Positions 21,323 to 31,436 of a stretch of DNA of 64,000 nt are shown piece after piece. A program made the translations under genes and the position numbers. Location of the stretch: NCBI GenBank assembly GCA_026182355.1, contig JAPFBL010000068.1, positions 744,001 through 808,000 on the forward strand. The letters run 5' to 3'. Origin of the DNA: Hermatobates lingyangjiaoensis (Eukaryota; Arthropoda; Insecta; Hemiptera; Hermatobatidae). The notes beneath the pieces were generated by a model that had not been told where the DNA came from, did not search any database, and saw only the letters and a list, made by a program, of their open reading frames with translations. The stretch's first letter is position 1. Each line of letters starts with the position of its first letter.

Positions 21323-22939
21323 TTATCGGTTGAGGTTGAGTCCGGGGGAAGAGCGAGCATCAAGTAAGCATATGTATGCCTCCTCTGAAGCTCTTAGGGT
21401 AACTTTATTGTTGGATTCGGGGATCTGTTTCAGGATCTGAACCCTGAAACAGTCATTGAAACTGAGTCCATGCGAGTTCGCATGGATGGCTACAGGATAG
21501 TTACTGCGTTGACCGACTGAAGCCCTATGACCATTCATACGAAGGCTCAACTTATTAGAAGTTAAGCCAACGTAAAAGGAGTCACACTGAGTGCAATCCA
21601 GTCGGTAAACACAGTTGCTCGAGGTACAGGAGGAATTGACCTGAACCGGGTAGGAACTATGGTGGAGAGGGGAATCGAAGGAAGGATTAGGATTTACAAT
21701 CAGGCAAGTTTGACAGCCACGGCGTCCACATTGTTTCATTCCAGGAACAGGATTGGAAGGCTGAGGGGAAATATGAGAGAAAATGCTTTTTAGATTGGCA
21801 GGTTTACGGTAGGAAATAGAAGGGGGGTGATTAAAGATGGAAGAAGTAGAAGTAGAAGTAGACAGAATCGGAAAAGACTCCTTAATAACAGCACGAAGCT
21901 TATAAGCGCCAGGGAAGTAGGTTGTCAGGAAGAAGGAAGTGTTACTTCTATCCCTCTTGGGTCTGGGTTGGTGGGAGATGTCAGCCGGTAAAACACGACT
22001 ATCAATGAAGGAGCGAGGATAGCCTCGTTCAGAAAATTTGTCCTTTAAGAGTTTAAGGTGATGTCTGCGGTCTTGGAGATTATTGCAGATATTGTGAATA
22101 CGGAGGGACAAGGATCGAGGTATAGACTTTTTAACATGGGATGGATGGCAACTATTGTAATGGAGGAGGTACTGTTGGGAGTTGGTGGGTTTTATATGTA
22201 CGGAAGTCAAGAAGTGTCCATTGTCTAAAGTAACGTCAACGTCAAGAAAGGTGATAAGTCTGTCGGAGATGTCGTAAGTGAAAGTGATGGAGGGGCAGAA
22301 ATTTTGAAAGGAGTGTAGGAAAAGTTCTAAGTTATGTTTGCCATGGGGCCAAATGAAGAAAATATCATCAATAAAACGGAGATAAAGGAGTGGAAGAAGT
22401 TGACAGGTGGCCAGGAAATCCTGCTCTAATTTGGCCATGAAAAGATTAGCGTAAGAAGGGGCCATAATCGTACCCATAGCTGTGCCTCTGGTTTGAAGGT
22501 AATAACGACCCTCAAACTGAAAGACATCATGCTGTAGCACGAAATCAGCCAAAGAGACTAGAAAGGATGTGGAAGGATTAAGGGGTGCTGTTCTGCCATC
22601 AAGAAAGTATCGCAGAGCGTCCAGACATTCAGAATGAATGATTGAAGTATAGAGAGAAGTGACGTCCATGGCAACCATGAGAAGAGGATGATCAAGGGTA
22701 GAGGGAAGAGAAAGATTTTTAAGAATTTGGAGAAAATGGAAAGTGTCTTTGCAGAAAGAAGGTTGGTTCCGAACTAGAGGCTGTAGGAAGTGATCAATGA
22801 AGGCGGAAAGTCTTTCTGTAAGGCAGCCATAACTGGAAACGATAGGTCTACCGGCGGGAGGGGAGTCAGGCATGTTGAAGGGCTTGTGGACTTTAGGGAG
22901 CAGGTAGAAAACAGGACATCGGGGATTCTTCCTGACAAC
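21323..22939 (-). CDS. Penelope-like reverse transcriptase with C-terminal GIY-YIG endonuclease, N-terminally truncated
   Basis: Catalyses cDNA synthesis and target nicking for PLE retrotransposition. The frame is open from 22939; the first Met (22873) gives 516 residues, and the codons upstream of it still encode the PLE motif YLLPKVHK. Counting from that Met: GRPIVS 8-13, MDVTSLYTSI 69-78, RGTAMGTIMAPSYANLFM 129-146, catalytic FIDD 167-170, LITFLDVDV 206-214, RGYP 283-286, cysteine cluster CGRRGCQTC 382-390, then GIY-YIG with CVYRLDC 421-427, FYVGLT 433-438, R445, E498 and a terminal GLNLNR. No internal stop or frameshift was seen across this span. The N-terminal region of a complete PLE protein (commonly 700 or more residues) is missing, removed at the junction with copy B. 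Family call secure; activity unlikely because of truncation. Confidence 0.9.
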   Translation of the reverse strand, partial: VVRKNPRCPVFYLLPKVHKPFNMPDSPPAGRPIVSSYGCLTERLSAFIDHFLQPLVRNQPSFCKDTFHFLQILKNLSLPSTLDHPLLMVAMDVTSLYTSIIHSECLDALRYFLDGRTAPLNPSTSFLVSLADFVLQHDVFQFEGRYYLQTRGTAMGTIMAPSYANLFMAKLEQDFLATCQLLPLLYLRFIDDIFFIWPHGKHNLELFLHSFQNFCPSITFTYDISDRLITFLDVDVTLDNGHFLTSVHIKPTNSQQYLLHYNSCHPSHVKKSIPRSLSLRIHNICNNLQDRRHHLKLLKDKFSERGYPRSFIDSRVLPADISHQPRPKRDRSNTSFFLTTYFPGAYKLRAVIKESFPILSTSTSTSSIFNHPPSISYRKPANLKSIFSHISPQPSNPVPGMKQCGRRGCQTCLIVNPNPSFDSPLHHSSYPVQVNSSCTSSNCVYRLDCTQCDSFYVGLTSNKLSLRMNGHRASVGQRSNYPVAIHANSHGLSFNDCFRVQILKQIPESNNKVTLRASEEAYICLLDARSSPGLNLNR

Positions 22940-22941
22940 CT

Positions 22942-23536
22942 ACTTCCTTTGCGCTTATAAGCTTCGTGCTGTTATTAAGGAGTCTTTTCCGATTCTGTCT
23001 ACTTCTACTTCTACTTCTTCCATCTTTAATCACCCCCCTTCTATTTCCTACCGTAAACCTGCCAATCTAAAAAGCATTTTCTCTCATATTTCCCCTCAGC
23101 CTTCCAATCCTGTTCCTGGAATGAAACAATGTGGACGCCGTGGCTGTCAAACTTGCCTGATTGTAAATCCTAATCCTTCCTTCGATTCCCCTCTCCACCA
23201 TAGTTCCTACCCGTTCAGGTCAATTCCTCCTGTACCTCGAGCAACTGTGTTTACCGACTGGATTGCACTCAGTGTGACTCCTTTTACGTTGGCTTAACTT
23301 CTAATAAGTTGAGCCTTCGTATGAATGGTCATAGGGCTTCAGTCGGTCAACGCAGTAACTATCCTGTAGCCATCCATGCGAACTCGCATGGACTCAGTTT
23401 CAATGACTGTTTCAGGGTTCAGATCCTGAAACAGATCCCCGAATCCAACAATAAAGTTACCCTAAGAGCTTCAGAGGAGGCATACATATGCTTACTTGAT
23501 GCTCGCTCTTCCCCCGGACTCAACCTCAACCGATAA
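22942..23536 (+). pseudogene. PLE copy B coding remnant with frameshift
   Basis: Encodes the region from YKLRAVIKESFP to the stop at 23536. Relative to copy A one G of a GG pair is missing at about 23213, in the segment before the GIY motif. The upstream part and the GIY-YIG part are therefore in different frames; only the last 75 codons (from Met at 23309) form an intact frame. Without RT and with the frameshift it cannot be functional. Confidence 0.85.
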
Positions 23537-23820
23537 TTTATTTATGATTTATTTATTTATTTATTATTTTTTATTTATTTATTATTTTTTATTTTACTTT
23601 TTATTTATTATTTTTATTAATTTTAATTTGATTTATCTACTTTTTTATAATTTTTTATAGTTATAATTTTTACTCGTTCCTTTTACGTCTTAATTTGGCT
23701 CTTCATTTCCTTCCCTCCCTTCCCCCGCTTGGTGGTAAGTGGTGGGGTACTGGCTGCGGTTTCCGAGTTCAGTACCGCCCTGTCTTCCTGCGGGACTCTT
23801 CGCTCTTCGCTCTTCGCACC

Positions 23821-23858
23821 TCCTGATGACGACGATTGTCGAAATATCGATGTGAGTT
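23821..23858 (+). ncRNA. Hammerhead-like module in PLE copy B
   Basis: CTGATGA 23823-23829, C 23830, stem GAC 23831-23833, loop GATT, stem GTC 23838-23840, GAAA 23841-23844, then TATCGATGTGAG. Same as in copy A apart from an extra C upstream of the box. Confidence 0.5.
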
Positions 23859-23902
23859 ATGTCTGTGTCTTTCTGTGTGTTTCCTTCGTTTTTTATTTTA
23901 TT

Positions 23903-23933
23903 ATATATATATATATGTTGAATGCCAGATTAG
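23903..23933. repeat. TA tract and junction between PLE copy B and family 4 palindrome
   Basis: Short (TA)n followed by GTTGAATGCCAGATTA. A related GAATGCCAGATTATAA occurs in minus orientation at about 35922-35938 at the edge of another family 4 copy, so this piece belongs to the terminus of family 4. Confidence 0.6.
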
Positions 23934-24403
23934 ATATTGTAAAAGACGAGCCAATCCCTGTTACGTATTACTTTGGGCACTTCTTATTGGTTGTGGGTGT
24001 TTATTCGTTGAACACGTTTCTCCTTAGCACACTCCGTCTGCTCGGCCGCCTCAGCCTTCACTCCGGGAGAGGGCTCGCAGTCCCTACTTAATTTTCCAAT
24101 AGAGTTGGATGAAGGTCTTGGCGTCCTGGCTTGGAAGTGTACCTCGTCGAACTCGGTGTTTACTATGGGTGTTACCCATAGTAAACACCGAGTTCGACGA
24201 GGTACACTTCCAAGCCAGGACGCCAAGACCTTCATCCAACTCTATTGGAAAATTAAGTAGGGACTGCGAGCCCTCTCCCGGAGTGAAGGCTGAGGTGGCC
24301 GAGCAGACGGAGTGTGCTAAGGAGAAACGTGTTCAACGAATAAACACCCACAACCAATAAGAAGTGCCCAAAGTAATACGTAACAGGGATTGGCTCGTCT
24401 TTT

Positions 24404-24410
<7 letters not shown>
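23934..24410. mobile_element. Near-perfect palindrome, family 4 (237-bp arms)
   Basis: Arms 23934-24170 and 24174-24410 are inverse copies around a 3-base spacer (24171-24173). Both arms carry the same 83-codon open frame with only about two residue differences. I do not recognise the peptide (it includes GSVPRRTRCL and EFDEVHFQARTPRPSS). The GC content is much higher than the surroundings. A mini inverted version of its outer 40 bases lies at 35827-35920. Flanking TA tracts and the inverted pairing follow the PLE pattern here, but no PLE domain is present, so the family is unassigned. Confidence 0.75.
24109..24360 (+). CDS. Unassigned 83-codon ORF inside the family 4 palindrome
   Basis: The mirror arm carries an equivalent minus-strand ORF at 23984-24235. 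Two nearly identical copies with intact frames might mean coding sequence, but the arms are so alike that preservation is not evidence of selection. The composition is basic and Ser/Pro-rich with no domain I recognise. It crosses the palindrome centre, so its first 20 residues or so derive from the opposite arm. Most likely it is a fragment of an element reading frame or fortuitous. Confidence 0.2.
   Translation: MKVLASWLGSVPRRTRCLLWVLPIVNTEFDEVHFQARTPRPSSNSIGKLSRDCEPSPGVKAEVAEQTECAKEKRVQRINTHNQ

Positions 24411-24450
<40 letters not shown>
24407..24450. repeat. (TA)n microsatellite
   Basis: About 21 TA units between the family 4 palindrome and the family 5 fragment. Confidence 0.9.
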
Positions 24451-24452
<2 letters not shown>

Positions 24453-25012
24453 ATAAAAAGTATCGACCGTGAAATAGGAACAGTGTCAGAGTTATCAGGA
24501 CTTGGTCAGTTCTTCAGGTTTATATCAATATTTATATCAAGTTATGACATTTCAAATTTAAATACTATTTATTCGAGTCTGTTAAGTTAAATATTGTTGA
24601 TGGTTTCTATATTTGTTTGTTGAAATTTTGAGTCTTTTTGGTTCCAGTTCAGCGTCATGTACTTATTTTGGATAGATTGTTGTTGAAATCTCAAAAATTT
24701 CTAAAGAAAAAGTTTAGACTATCTCATTAGTAGTGGAATCTGTAATTGTGTGGTATTAACCCCAGTATATTTAGTTTTTCTTTTTCAAAATGTTACACTT
24801 CTCTAAGTTTTTTCACTTACTTGTCTAAAAATGCAGTTGTGCTTTCATTTTGTTATTTGTTGCGCTTTACGTGTAAGTTTAGTTATCGAGTTATTTTATA
24901 TATTTCCTCTTTTTTGTAGACCTATGAAAATAGTTTTATATGAAAATCAAAACGTCAACATTAAAAGTTTGATTTGAATCGGAAGAACTGACCAGGTCCT
25001 GATAAATTTGAT
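24451..25012. repeat. Family 5 fragments in a spaced inverted pair
   Basis: TATCAGGACTTGGTCAGTTCTTC (split here: TATCAGGACTTGG, TCAGTTCTTC) at about 24494-24515 recurs in minus orientation at about 24983-25004, with diverged sequence continuing inwards. The outer head TTGATAAAAAGTATCGACC (24450-24468) recurs at about 35761-35779, again next to family 4. The 400-bp middle is AT-rich and unrecognised. Confidence 0.45.
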
Positions 25013-25027
25013 CCTTTCTCTCTCTCA

Positions 25028-25101
<74 letters not shown>
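25013..25101. repeat. (TC)n followed by (TA)n microsatellite
   Basis: A TC tract (25013-25059) is followed by about 20 TA units (25062-25100). Confidence 0.9.
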
Positions 25102-25104
<3 letters not shown>

Positions 25105-25322
25105 GCTTTCACATAAACACGTGAAATAACAATCAATGATCAAACCATAATAAGAAATGGAAAAACAAGACAAGATTTTTCAACCGTAACAAGTGGTCTT
25201 CGTCAGAGTTGGGTTTTGACTCTGACGAAGACCGCTTGTTACGGTTGAAAGATCTTTGTCTTGTTTTCCCATTCTTATTGTGGTTTGATCATATATATAT
25301 ATATAATATATATATATATATG
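25102..25322. repeat. Inverted pair of family 2 termini with complete modules
   Basis: Left arm (minus, about 25102-25209) has the outer hairpin TTTCAC...GTGAAA, the AATAAGAA block and the module (TCTTCGTCAGAG). Right arm (plus, about 25213-25290) has GACTCTGACGAAGACC, stem GACCG/CGGTT, GAAA and TTATTGTGGTTTGATCA, then a TA tract. The arms meet just upstream of CTGACGA. A few differences exist (GACCA versus GACCG), so the pair is older than the 2155-3211 palindrome. Confidence 0.7.
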
Positions 25323-28300
25323 GCCTCGTCCAGAAACTACTAAAAACAGTTTCTAAAAGTTCTTATAAACATCCTGATGAAGAAAAATTTCTTAATAGAA
25401 GTGGTTTATATAAAGATTGTGTACTTTTATAGAAAAAGGGCTTCCTACTCGTATAAACACCAAACCCTTCACTTCAAAAGATTATCCAGAAAGGGATAAA
25501 TTCCCTCACTTTCAGGCACAACAGTGAATTTAAAGTTTTCGATCAGGTTATTTATGTTAGTAAGAAATAAGTCTTACTAAAAATGGATGAGTGTTTGCTA
25601 AAGAAGGTTATCAGTCAAGGTTTTGCCTGTTTCCTTTCTTTTTATCACAAGATTTTGGGTTGATAGCACATTTAGGGCCCTGAAAATATCCTTTTATTTA
25701 AACCACTAACTTCTACTCTTATTTGACTCCCTAGGATTAACAGTTTTTTTTGAAAACGGTTAGCTCTTCAAGGCGCTTTAAACTTTTTCAATTTATTTTA
25801 CTACTTTTAATAGTAATTTACTTGAATGTGTAACCATACATCTTTACTGCAATATTTCTGTATATACTTGTCGTTTATTATGGAATGTCTAAAAGTATCT
25901 ATATGTTTTATACACCAGTGTTCATTTATTATGTGCCTCTTAATTATTATTTTGCTTCCGTTCTTTGTAGCATTGTTTTTATTTAAAATTTATTCATATA
26001 TGCCTTCCAGTTTCGTTACCTTTACTTTTTTCTCTTCCCAGTTGTATTTACAAGTTCCTTTCTTACTCAATTTCGTACCATCCGTATTCACCTTTATTCT
26101 TAATTGTACTTCTTAAAAGTAAGGCGTACGCCTTGCTTGACTACTGGTTTCCACCATCTCTGCAACGTACGTATATAAACTACATACAGAAGGTGCTTAC
26201 GTTGTATGTGCATAACAATGCACCAGACTGTGTGGAAACAAATTAGAAATTAATATTTTGCGGAAAAATTAATTTATTTAATAAAAATCGTCAAAATATA
26301 AAGAATTGAGATAAATGCTTCTAATGGTTGAAATATAAGTGGAGGCTAAGACTACTCTGTATCGATACGCATGGCCATGTTGTAAAGTCCATTAGCTTGG
26401 ATTAAGGGCTCAGACACATAAGATTACAGTGTTCTAGATAAGCCCCACAAGCTGATCAATACCTACTGGCTGAATTAGAGATACTCTAGTCATGTAACCT
26501 TCGGTAGAAGATAACTGTTTCCTAAACATCAGTACTCAACTACCACCAAGTGGAACTGAACCAATGCGCCAGAGCTACTAATGCAAATTTAGTGAACACC
26601 CTCTGAATCTACCTTTAGAGGTAGAGGTTTAGTTGATACAGCCATGTCCAACAGCAGGAGAAGCCATAAAATAGAAGCGTACACGTGGGAGAGAAGCAGG
26701 TAAACATAATTGAGGAAGCCCTGATGGTTGTCTACATATAATAGATTGATATAAGTAAAAACAATAACATTCAAATATTTATGATTTTAAACTGTTTGAT
26801 TCTTTATTTATGCACCACTAGAAAGCATAAATGCAAAAAAAAGTTAACACACTCTCTGAACTTCTATTTCATCAAATTCTGAAATATGCTCTGGTTTAAG
26901 TAAACCACATTACCTCGTAAATCTTCTCCACGATTCGACCAGTTCAGAACAAATCCATTTTTAAGACAATAATGAGACATTAAGATAAAAACATGCATTA
27001 TCGAAATCCAAAAACAATAAAAAATCTAATTCTTAAAAGTGAACTCAAAGGGCATTAATAAATATATTGTTACACAATATAAGGCAATCACGAATTAAAT
27101 TAACGGCCAAAGCAATACACATTCAGAAAAGAGTAATCACTGTATGACTTTGAGCTATCTAACTATAAATATATTTGAATAAGGGGAATTTATAAAATTA
27201 AATGTAAAAATTGAGAAGAATATTACAAAGAACAGGCAGTCTGTGCTTTAAAGTTAGGGTATGGACAACATATTCATTTTTTCAAATGTGATAGACGAAT
27301 TCCAATCAACAACTCAATTTCTGTCTCATGAAAAACTCACAACAGACTTACAGAAAGAACTAAGATTGACTATAACAGAGCCACTCGAAATATTTCAACA
27401 CGAAACAGTTCAACAAACTACACAACCAGAATTATAGAGACAATTTACTGATTGATTGATATGTAAAAAAAGACGAAAAGATAGGCTAAGAGACTGACAA
27501 TGAATATAGTAATAAAAAACATTTCAAATTAATCTAATTTCAATTCAAAGAACATAATTTGCAATGGTAGATAACCTTTTATGAATTTTGGTAATATCGA
27601 CCACTGCGAAATATATTTTAAAAAAACATTGACTTCAGGACCTTGAATAGTCATTTTTAACTTAGGAGTTGTGCAGTCAATTACTATGTGGTATTTTCTC
27701 ATACTTGGGAATTATAAACGAAGTCCCAGCATAAACAAGTGTTATTGAAATAACAATAAATTTCTAACATATAGTTTTTATTTTCAGGTAAATCTAAAAT
27801 ATAAGTCAATAACTGCAAGATTTAAATTGTCTATATTTTTTTTTTAATTTTTCTATAAAACTTGTTTATCTGGACACTTGCTTCATAATTCCTAACATTG
27901 AGTAAATACCAGGAAAGTAATTCCACATACCATATGACTAACTGCCTGCAAAACTGATGAACATTGACTAGGTTGCATGAAACAGGAAGACAAGAATCGA
28001 GTCAAGAAAAGATGGATTTAGATAAACAGAATAAACTTCAGTTTAGTCTAAAGAATAAAGCTATTTCAAAACGGTTCGACTTTTGATGAAAACGTACAAG
28101 GCAAGCTTGTTAATTTTTATGATAATAATTATATTTCATTTTTTTATCTCTGCTAGGTTTTCAAGAGCCAAGTTCATGATCCGTTAAACTCTATAACTGA
28201 GCCTAGGAATAAACTTATAAATAACGGCCGAAATAACCAAGATAATTTATTTATTGGTGGTTATCGAGGTTGGGGAGGGAGGAAGATTTTGTCTTAAAAG

Positions 28301-28984
28301 AGAAAGGTTATTAACTTTTTTAGAAGAACTTATATAATGTGACTTGTTCTGTTTTTCTTTTCAGAACTTTGCGGAACTGTCTGATGATAACGTCATTAAA
28401 ATAATATAAAGCTCTGGTAGTTACGGCTTTAGCTGAGTGAGAAATTCTGGAGTACGTACCATTTGGAGGAATAAGCGTGGTTGTATTTCTCGACTTATCG
28501 TGGGCGTGTTTAAGTACCAAAATTCGTACAACAACCGAAGCGAAACAATCTAGAAATAGAAATTTGGCTATTATTTAATTTGTAGGTAGATTATTTTTTA
28601 TTGCAGCTATTTTCTTAAAAATTACTTAATATCAATTACATTTGGAGTTCTTCAAATAAAACAGTACAGCAAAAATAATGTTAGTAGGTCTAAATTAGTT
28701 CCTTTGTAATATTTGAATTATTTATAAGATGTATTTAACCCGTTGTGAACGTGGGAACATATTGCCCTTTAAATTGTAACGCAATTAAAACAACTTGAGC
28801 AGTCAAACACTTATATGTAACCACTCAGAAAGTTGCTGTCATTGTATAGTAAACCTTGTTTCGACGTAAGTAGCAAAACAGTCTCACAAGAGAATACACA
28901 CAGGGCGAATATTCACCCTTTGTAATACCACACACTGGTATACCACAATTCTACATTGGTATATTTAGAAGAGGGAGCTGTAAA
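25323..28984. other. AT-rich desert
   Basis: No gene, RNA or matched repeat seen. A slightly GC-richer segment at about 26340-26600 resembles decayed element sequence, but I cannot name it. The open frame at 25826-26116 is a hydrophobic translation of T-rich sequence. Confidence 0.45.
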
Positions 28985-29165
28985 GAATACCTACGTATGG
29001 TTATCGTACAGGCTTGGGACAGACGGCTTAACGTCCTTTCCGAAGGTCGACGTGCGCAGGTTAATTCACCTCCCGTGTCAATAAATCGAGGATCAGAGTG
29101 GTTATTGAACCTCGAATTTACCAGTCCAGGCGAAAACACGTTGGCATTGGGTTAACCTGGCTCCT
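28985..29165 (-). repeat. tRNA-like SINE relic, copy 2
   Basis: Minus-strand order is GCCAGGTTAACCCAATG, CGCCTGGACTGGTAAAT, a B-box-like GAGGTTCAATAACC, CACTCTGATCCTCGA and the conserved tail CTTCGGAAAGGACGTTAAGC followed by CGTCTGTCCCAAGCC. The order of blocks is the same as in 4903-5095. It lacks an intact tRNA fold. Confidence 0.5.
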
Positions 29166-30239
29166 TAATAATGATTGACAAAAACCTGTAATTTGGATTT
29201 TTAAAATTACTACATGACTACCATTTCAATTTGGTGTACCAAAAACCTACTTTTAGTTATCTTCTAAATTTATATTGTATAACTATTTAGAGTAATAAGA
29301 ATTACATTCGTATTTTGGTAAAATAAATTACAACTAAAATGCTAGGCTTTCAAGAGAATTTTAGAATCTATCCATTCATTTACTACTAAAGTAGGCAAAT
29401 AATTAAAAAGAATAAAGCGTTTAGAAGCTCTAAGTCTTGAATTGGTTAATAACTATGAAAACTAATTGCGAAAATATCGTTCAGTGTTAATTGTGTTAGT
29501 ACATCAATTTTGTTATACAATAAACTGTAAATTCGTATATCATTCTTTTCACTTGACAGGTTTATATTTTTCAAAATATACCGCTTTAAAATACCAATTA
29601 AAAAGAATCTAAAAAAAAATTAAGTCACTTGTATTTCTATGTCGTATATTTATTTTTTACTTGGCTTAGCTCTTTGATAAATAGCACTTTTTTTTCACTA
29701 AGGGGTGGAACAAATGACAAATACTACCATCTTTAGACACGGAATTCCAAAGGGATTTAAATTAGAAGTTATAAAAGCCTTTTTTAAATTCCTGAAGTAA
29801 AAAAATACAGATAGTAAGAAAGAGATGGTCTATTCAATTATAATTATAGACTGCTGTAAAAAATTTCATCATCTGTGGTATAAGGGGACTAACTGAAGGC
29901 ACGACATTGGCTGAAAAGCAGTAAGTCACCTAGATCATTCAGTGTTCTTATAAAATGACCAGGAAAAAAATGACGGGAAAGAAATGATAAAAACTAAAAA
30001 TAAAAGAAAATAGCGAGAAAATATAAAATACATATAAATAAAAGAAGAAAATGATAGAAAATAAAAAATTATAATTATCGGTAATAATGATCTAACACCA
30101 AGGAGTTAAATATGCTTCCGATAAGTTCATAAGATACATGCGAGTTGGGTTTCGATATTACATCAACAATTTTAACACGAAATGTTCACTAAGAGTATTT
30201 ATGTTATGTATGTATATATGTAATATATACATACTTTTC
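29166..30239. other. No gene recognised
   Basis: AT-rich sequence without supported features. Confidence 0.5.
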
Positions 30240-30615
30240 TTCTTCTCAAGTTTTGGTCACAGTTAATTACTCAAAATTACCTTTTTATGTTCGTCTTTAT
30301 TTCAAGACATTCTCAGGGCTATACTTCCCAAAAGCATAAAGAAGCCCCCAAAATATGGGCAATTATCTTATCTATACGAAATTTACATGCAAAAAGGAAC
30401 TTACTTACTTAAGTCTAACTTCTACAAACGAACCAACTGATCAGTTATCTTATCAGTTCATTCAGTTGTAGAAGGAAGCTAGCCTTAAGTAAGTAATTTT
30501 TGTGAATTTGTATATAGAAAGTCGTGTGGAAACATAACTGTTCATTGTTTTTGGGTTCTAGCCCTGCGGATGTCTTGAAATAAAGGACGAAACAATGGTA
30601 AAGAGGTGATTTCAA
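30240..30615. repeat. Diverged inverted pair with CTGNGNATGTCTT-hairpin modules
   Basis: The left module (minus, about 30285-30330) has CTGAGAATGTCTT, loop GAAAT, AAGAC and GAACAT. The right module (plus, about 30561-30600) has CTGCGGATGTCTT, GAAATAAAGGAC and GAAACAATGG. Further inside, ACTTAAGTAAGT (minus, about 30400-30412) pairs with TTAAGTAAGTAATT (30484-30497), and the centre around 30418-30478 is also inverted (CTTCTACAA/TTGTAGAAG). The inverted structure therefore spans about 375 bp. Confidence 0.5.
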
Positions 30616-31436
30616 TTAAAACAGATTTCTTGTTATTCAAAGGAAACTAAATAATTTATAGTAATTATTCTACAAAATCCTTGATTTAATTTCATTTTTA
30701 TGAGCAATATTATACTTCCTAAATTTAACTTTAAATGTTTAATTTCCCTTAAAAAATGTTGAGAAAAAAATTATTATTTTTTGTAAAGTCTTATTTTTAA
30801 ATATTTTTGTTGTCTTATCATTTACAAGGAATTAATATGAGTCAGTTGTTTTTCATAATTATTAAAGGAAATCTACGTACAATAAGGACAGAGGAGAGAA
30901 ACGTAATTAAGAATATAATCAAAGCAATTATGGAATGGGTCAAACAATTGAGTACAAAAGGAAGGGAGACAAGAAGAAAGTGATTTTAATTTGGCGAAGA
31001 GAGCGAGGACCTTTTTGGGGCACATTAATTTGAATTTGTCGTCGCGAAATTGTACTTGCGCCTTGCCAATTATATCTTTAATGGAATTTTCAAACTGACA
31101 CGCCACTCGTAAGGCGTTCAATCAAGTTAGCTTACCCAATTGTACCAGAATCAAGAAACTTGATAGAACAAAAGTGCTGTATTAACAAGTATAATGTCAT
31201 TAACGAATCTTTTTACATTTTTTTTTATTAATTTTATCAAAATGTAGATAATTGAAACAAATTAAATTTTAAATTTATGCATAGAAGAAAATAATTCGCT
31301 AATGTAAATTATAATATTTTTTACAGTAAAATTAACAAATAAAGCAATGATTACACGACTTTAAAAAAATAAAAGTGTACGAGTATAAAGTAGACCTACA
31401 TTTATACAAAATTAAGAGAATAAATACCTATACACT
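30616..31436. other. No gene recognised
   Basis: Contains an 82-codon minus frame at 30873-31121 that is somewhat GC-richer than its surroundings (for example KDIIGKAQVQFRDDKFKL). I do not recognise it. Confidence 0.3.

Larger units (their letters stand above)
20906..22939 (-). mobile_element. Penelope-like element, copy A (5'-truncated)
   Basis: It comprises the RT/endonuclease reading frame (21323-22939), an A/T-rich 3' region of about 360 bp with (AATAAA)-like simple sequence at 21240-21312, a hammerhead-like module (21003-21040) and the terminal TA tract. The 5' end lies inside the coding region, just before the YLLPKVHK motif, where it abuts inverted copy B at about 22926-22940 with microhomology (TTCTTCCT/AGGAAGAA). 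It is truncated but encodes most of the catalytic domain, so it is relatively young. Confidence 0.85.
22926..23902 (+). mobile_element. Penelope-like element, copy B (5'-truncated, inverted relative to copy A)
   Basis: Copy B is a 977-bp inverse duplicate of 20957-21934 in copy A, so the two copies form an inverted repeat with about a 1-kb loop. It starts within the coding region at the residues matching copy A position ~317, and keeps the whole 3' region, module (23821-23858) and terminal TA tract (about 23902-23916). Differences are few, including a 1-base deletion near 23213 and a 1-base insertion at about 23819, which suggests recent origin or conversion. Confidence 0.85.

Noticed and set aside
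23821..23858. Calling this a proven hammerhead ribozyme
   Set aside because: The core boxes match, but an extra base sits before stem II and no canonical cleavage triplet was found; kept as hammerhead-like only.
24109..24360. Treating the family 4 ORF as a real host gene
   Set aside because: The frame runs through a palindrome centre and both arms are nearly identical, so openness does not show coding constraint.
25826..26116. 96-codon hydrophobic frame resembling a membrane protein
   Set aside because: T-rich sequence gives Phe/Leu/Ile/Ser by chance; no conserved motif or splice structure.
28985..29165. Intact tRNA gene
   Set aside because: A B-box-like stretch exists, but acceptor and D arms do not pair; a SINE relic is the better reading.
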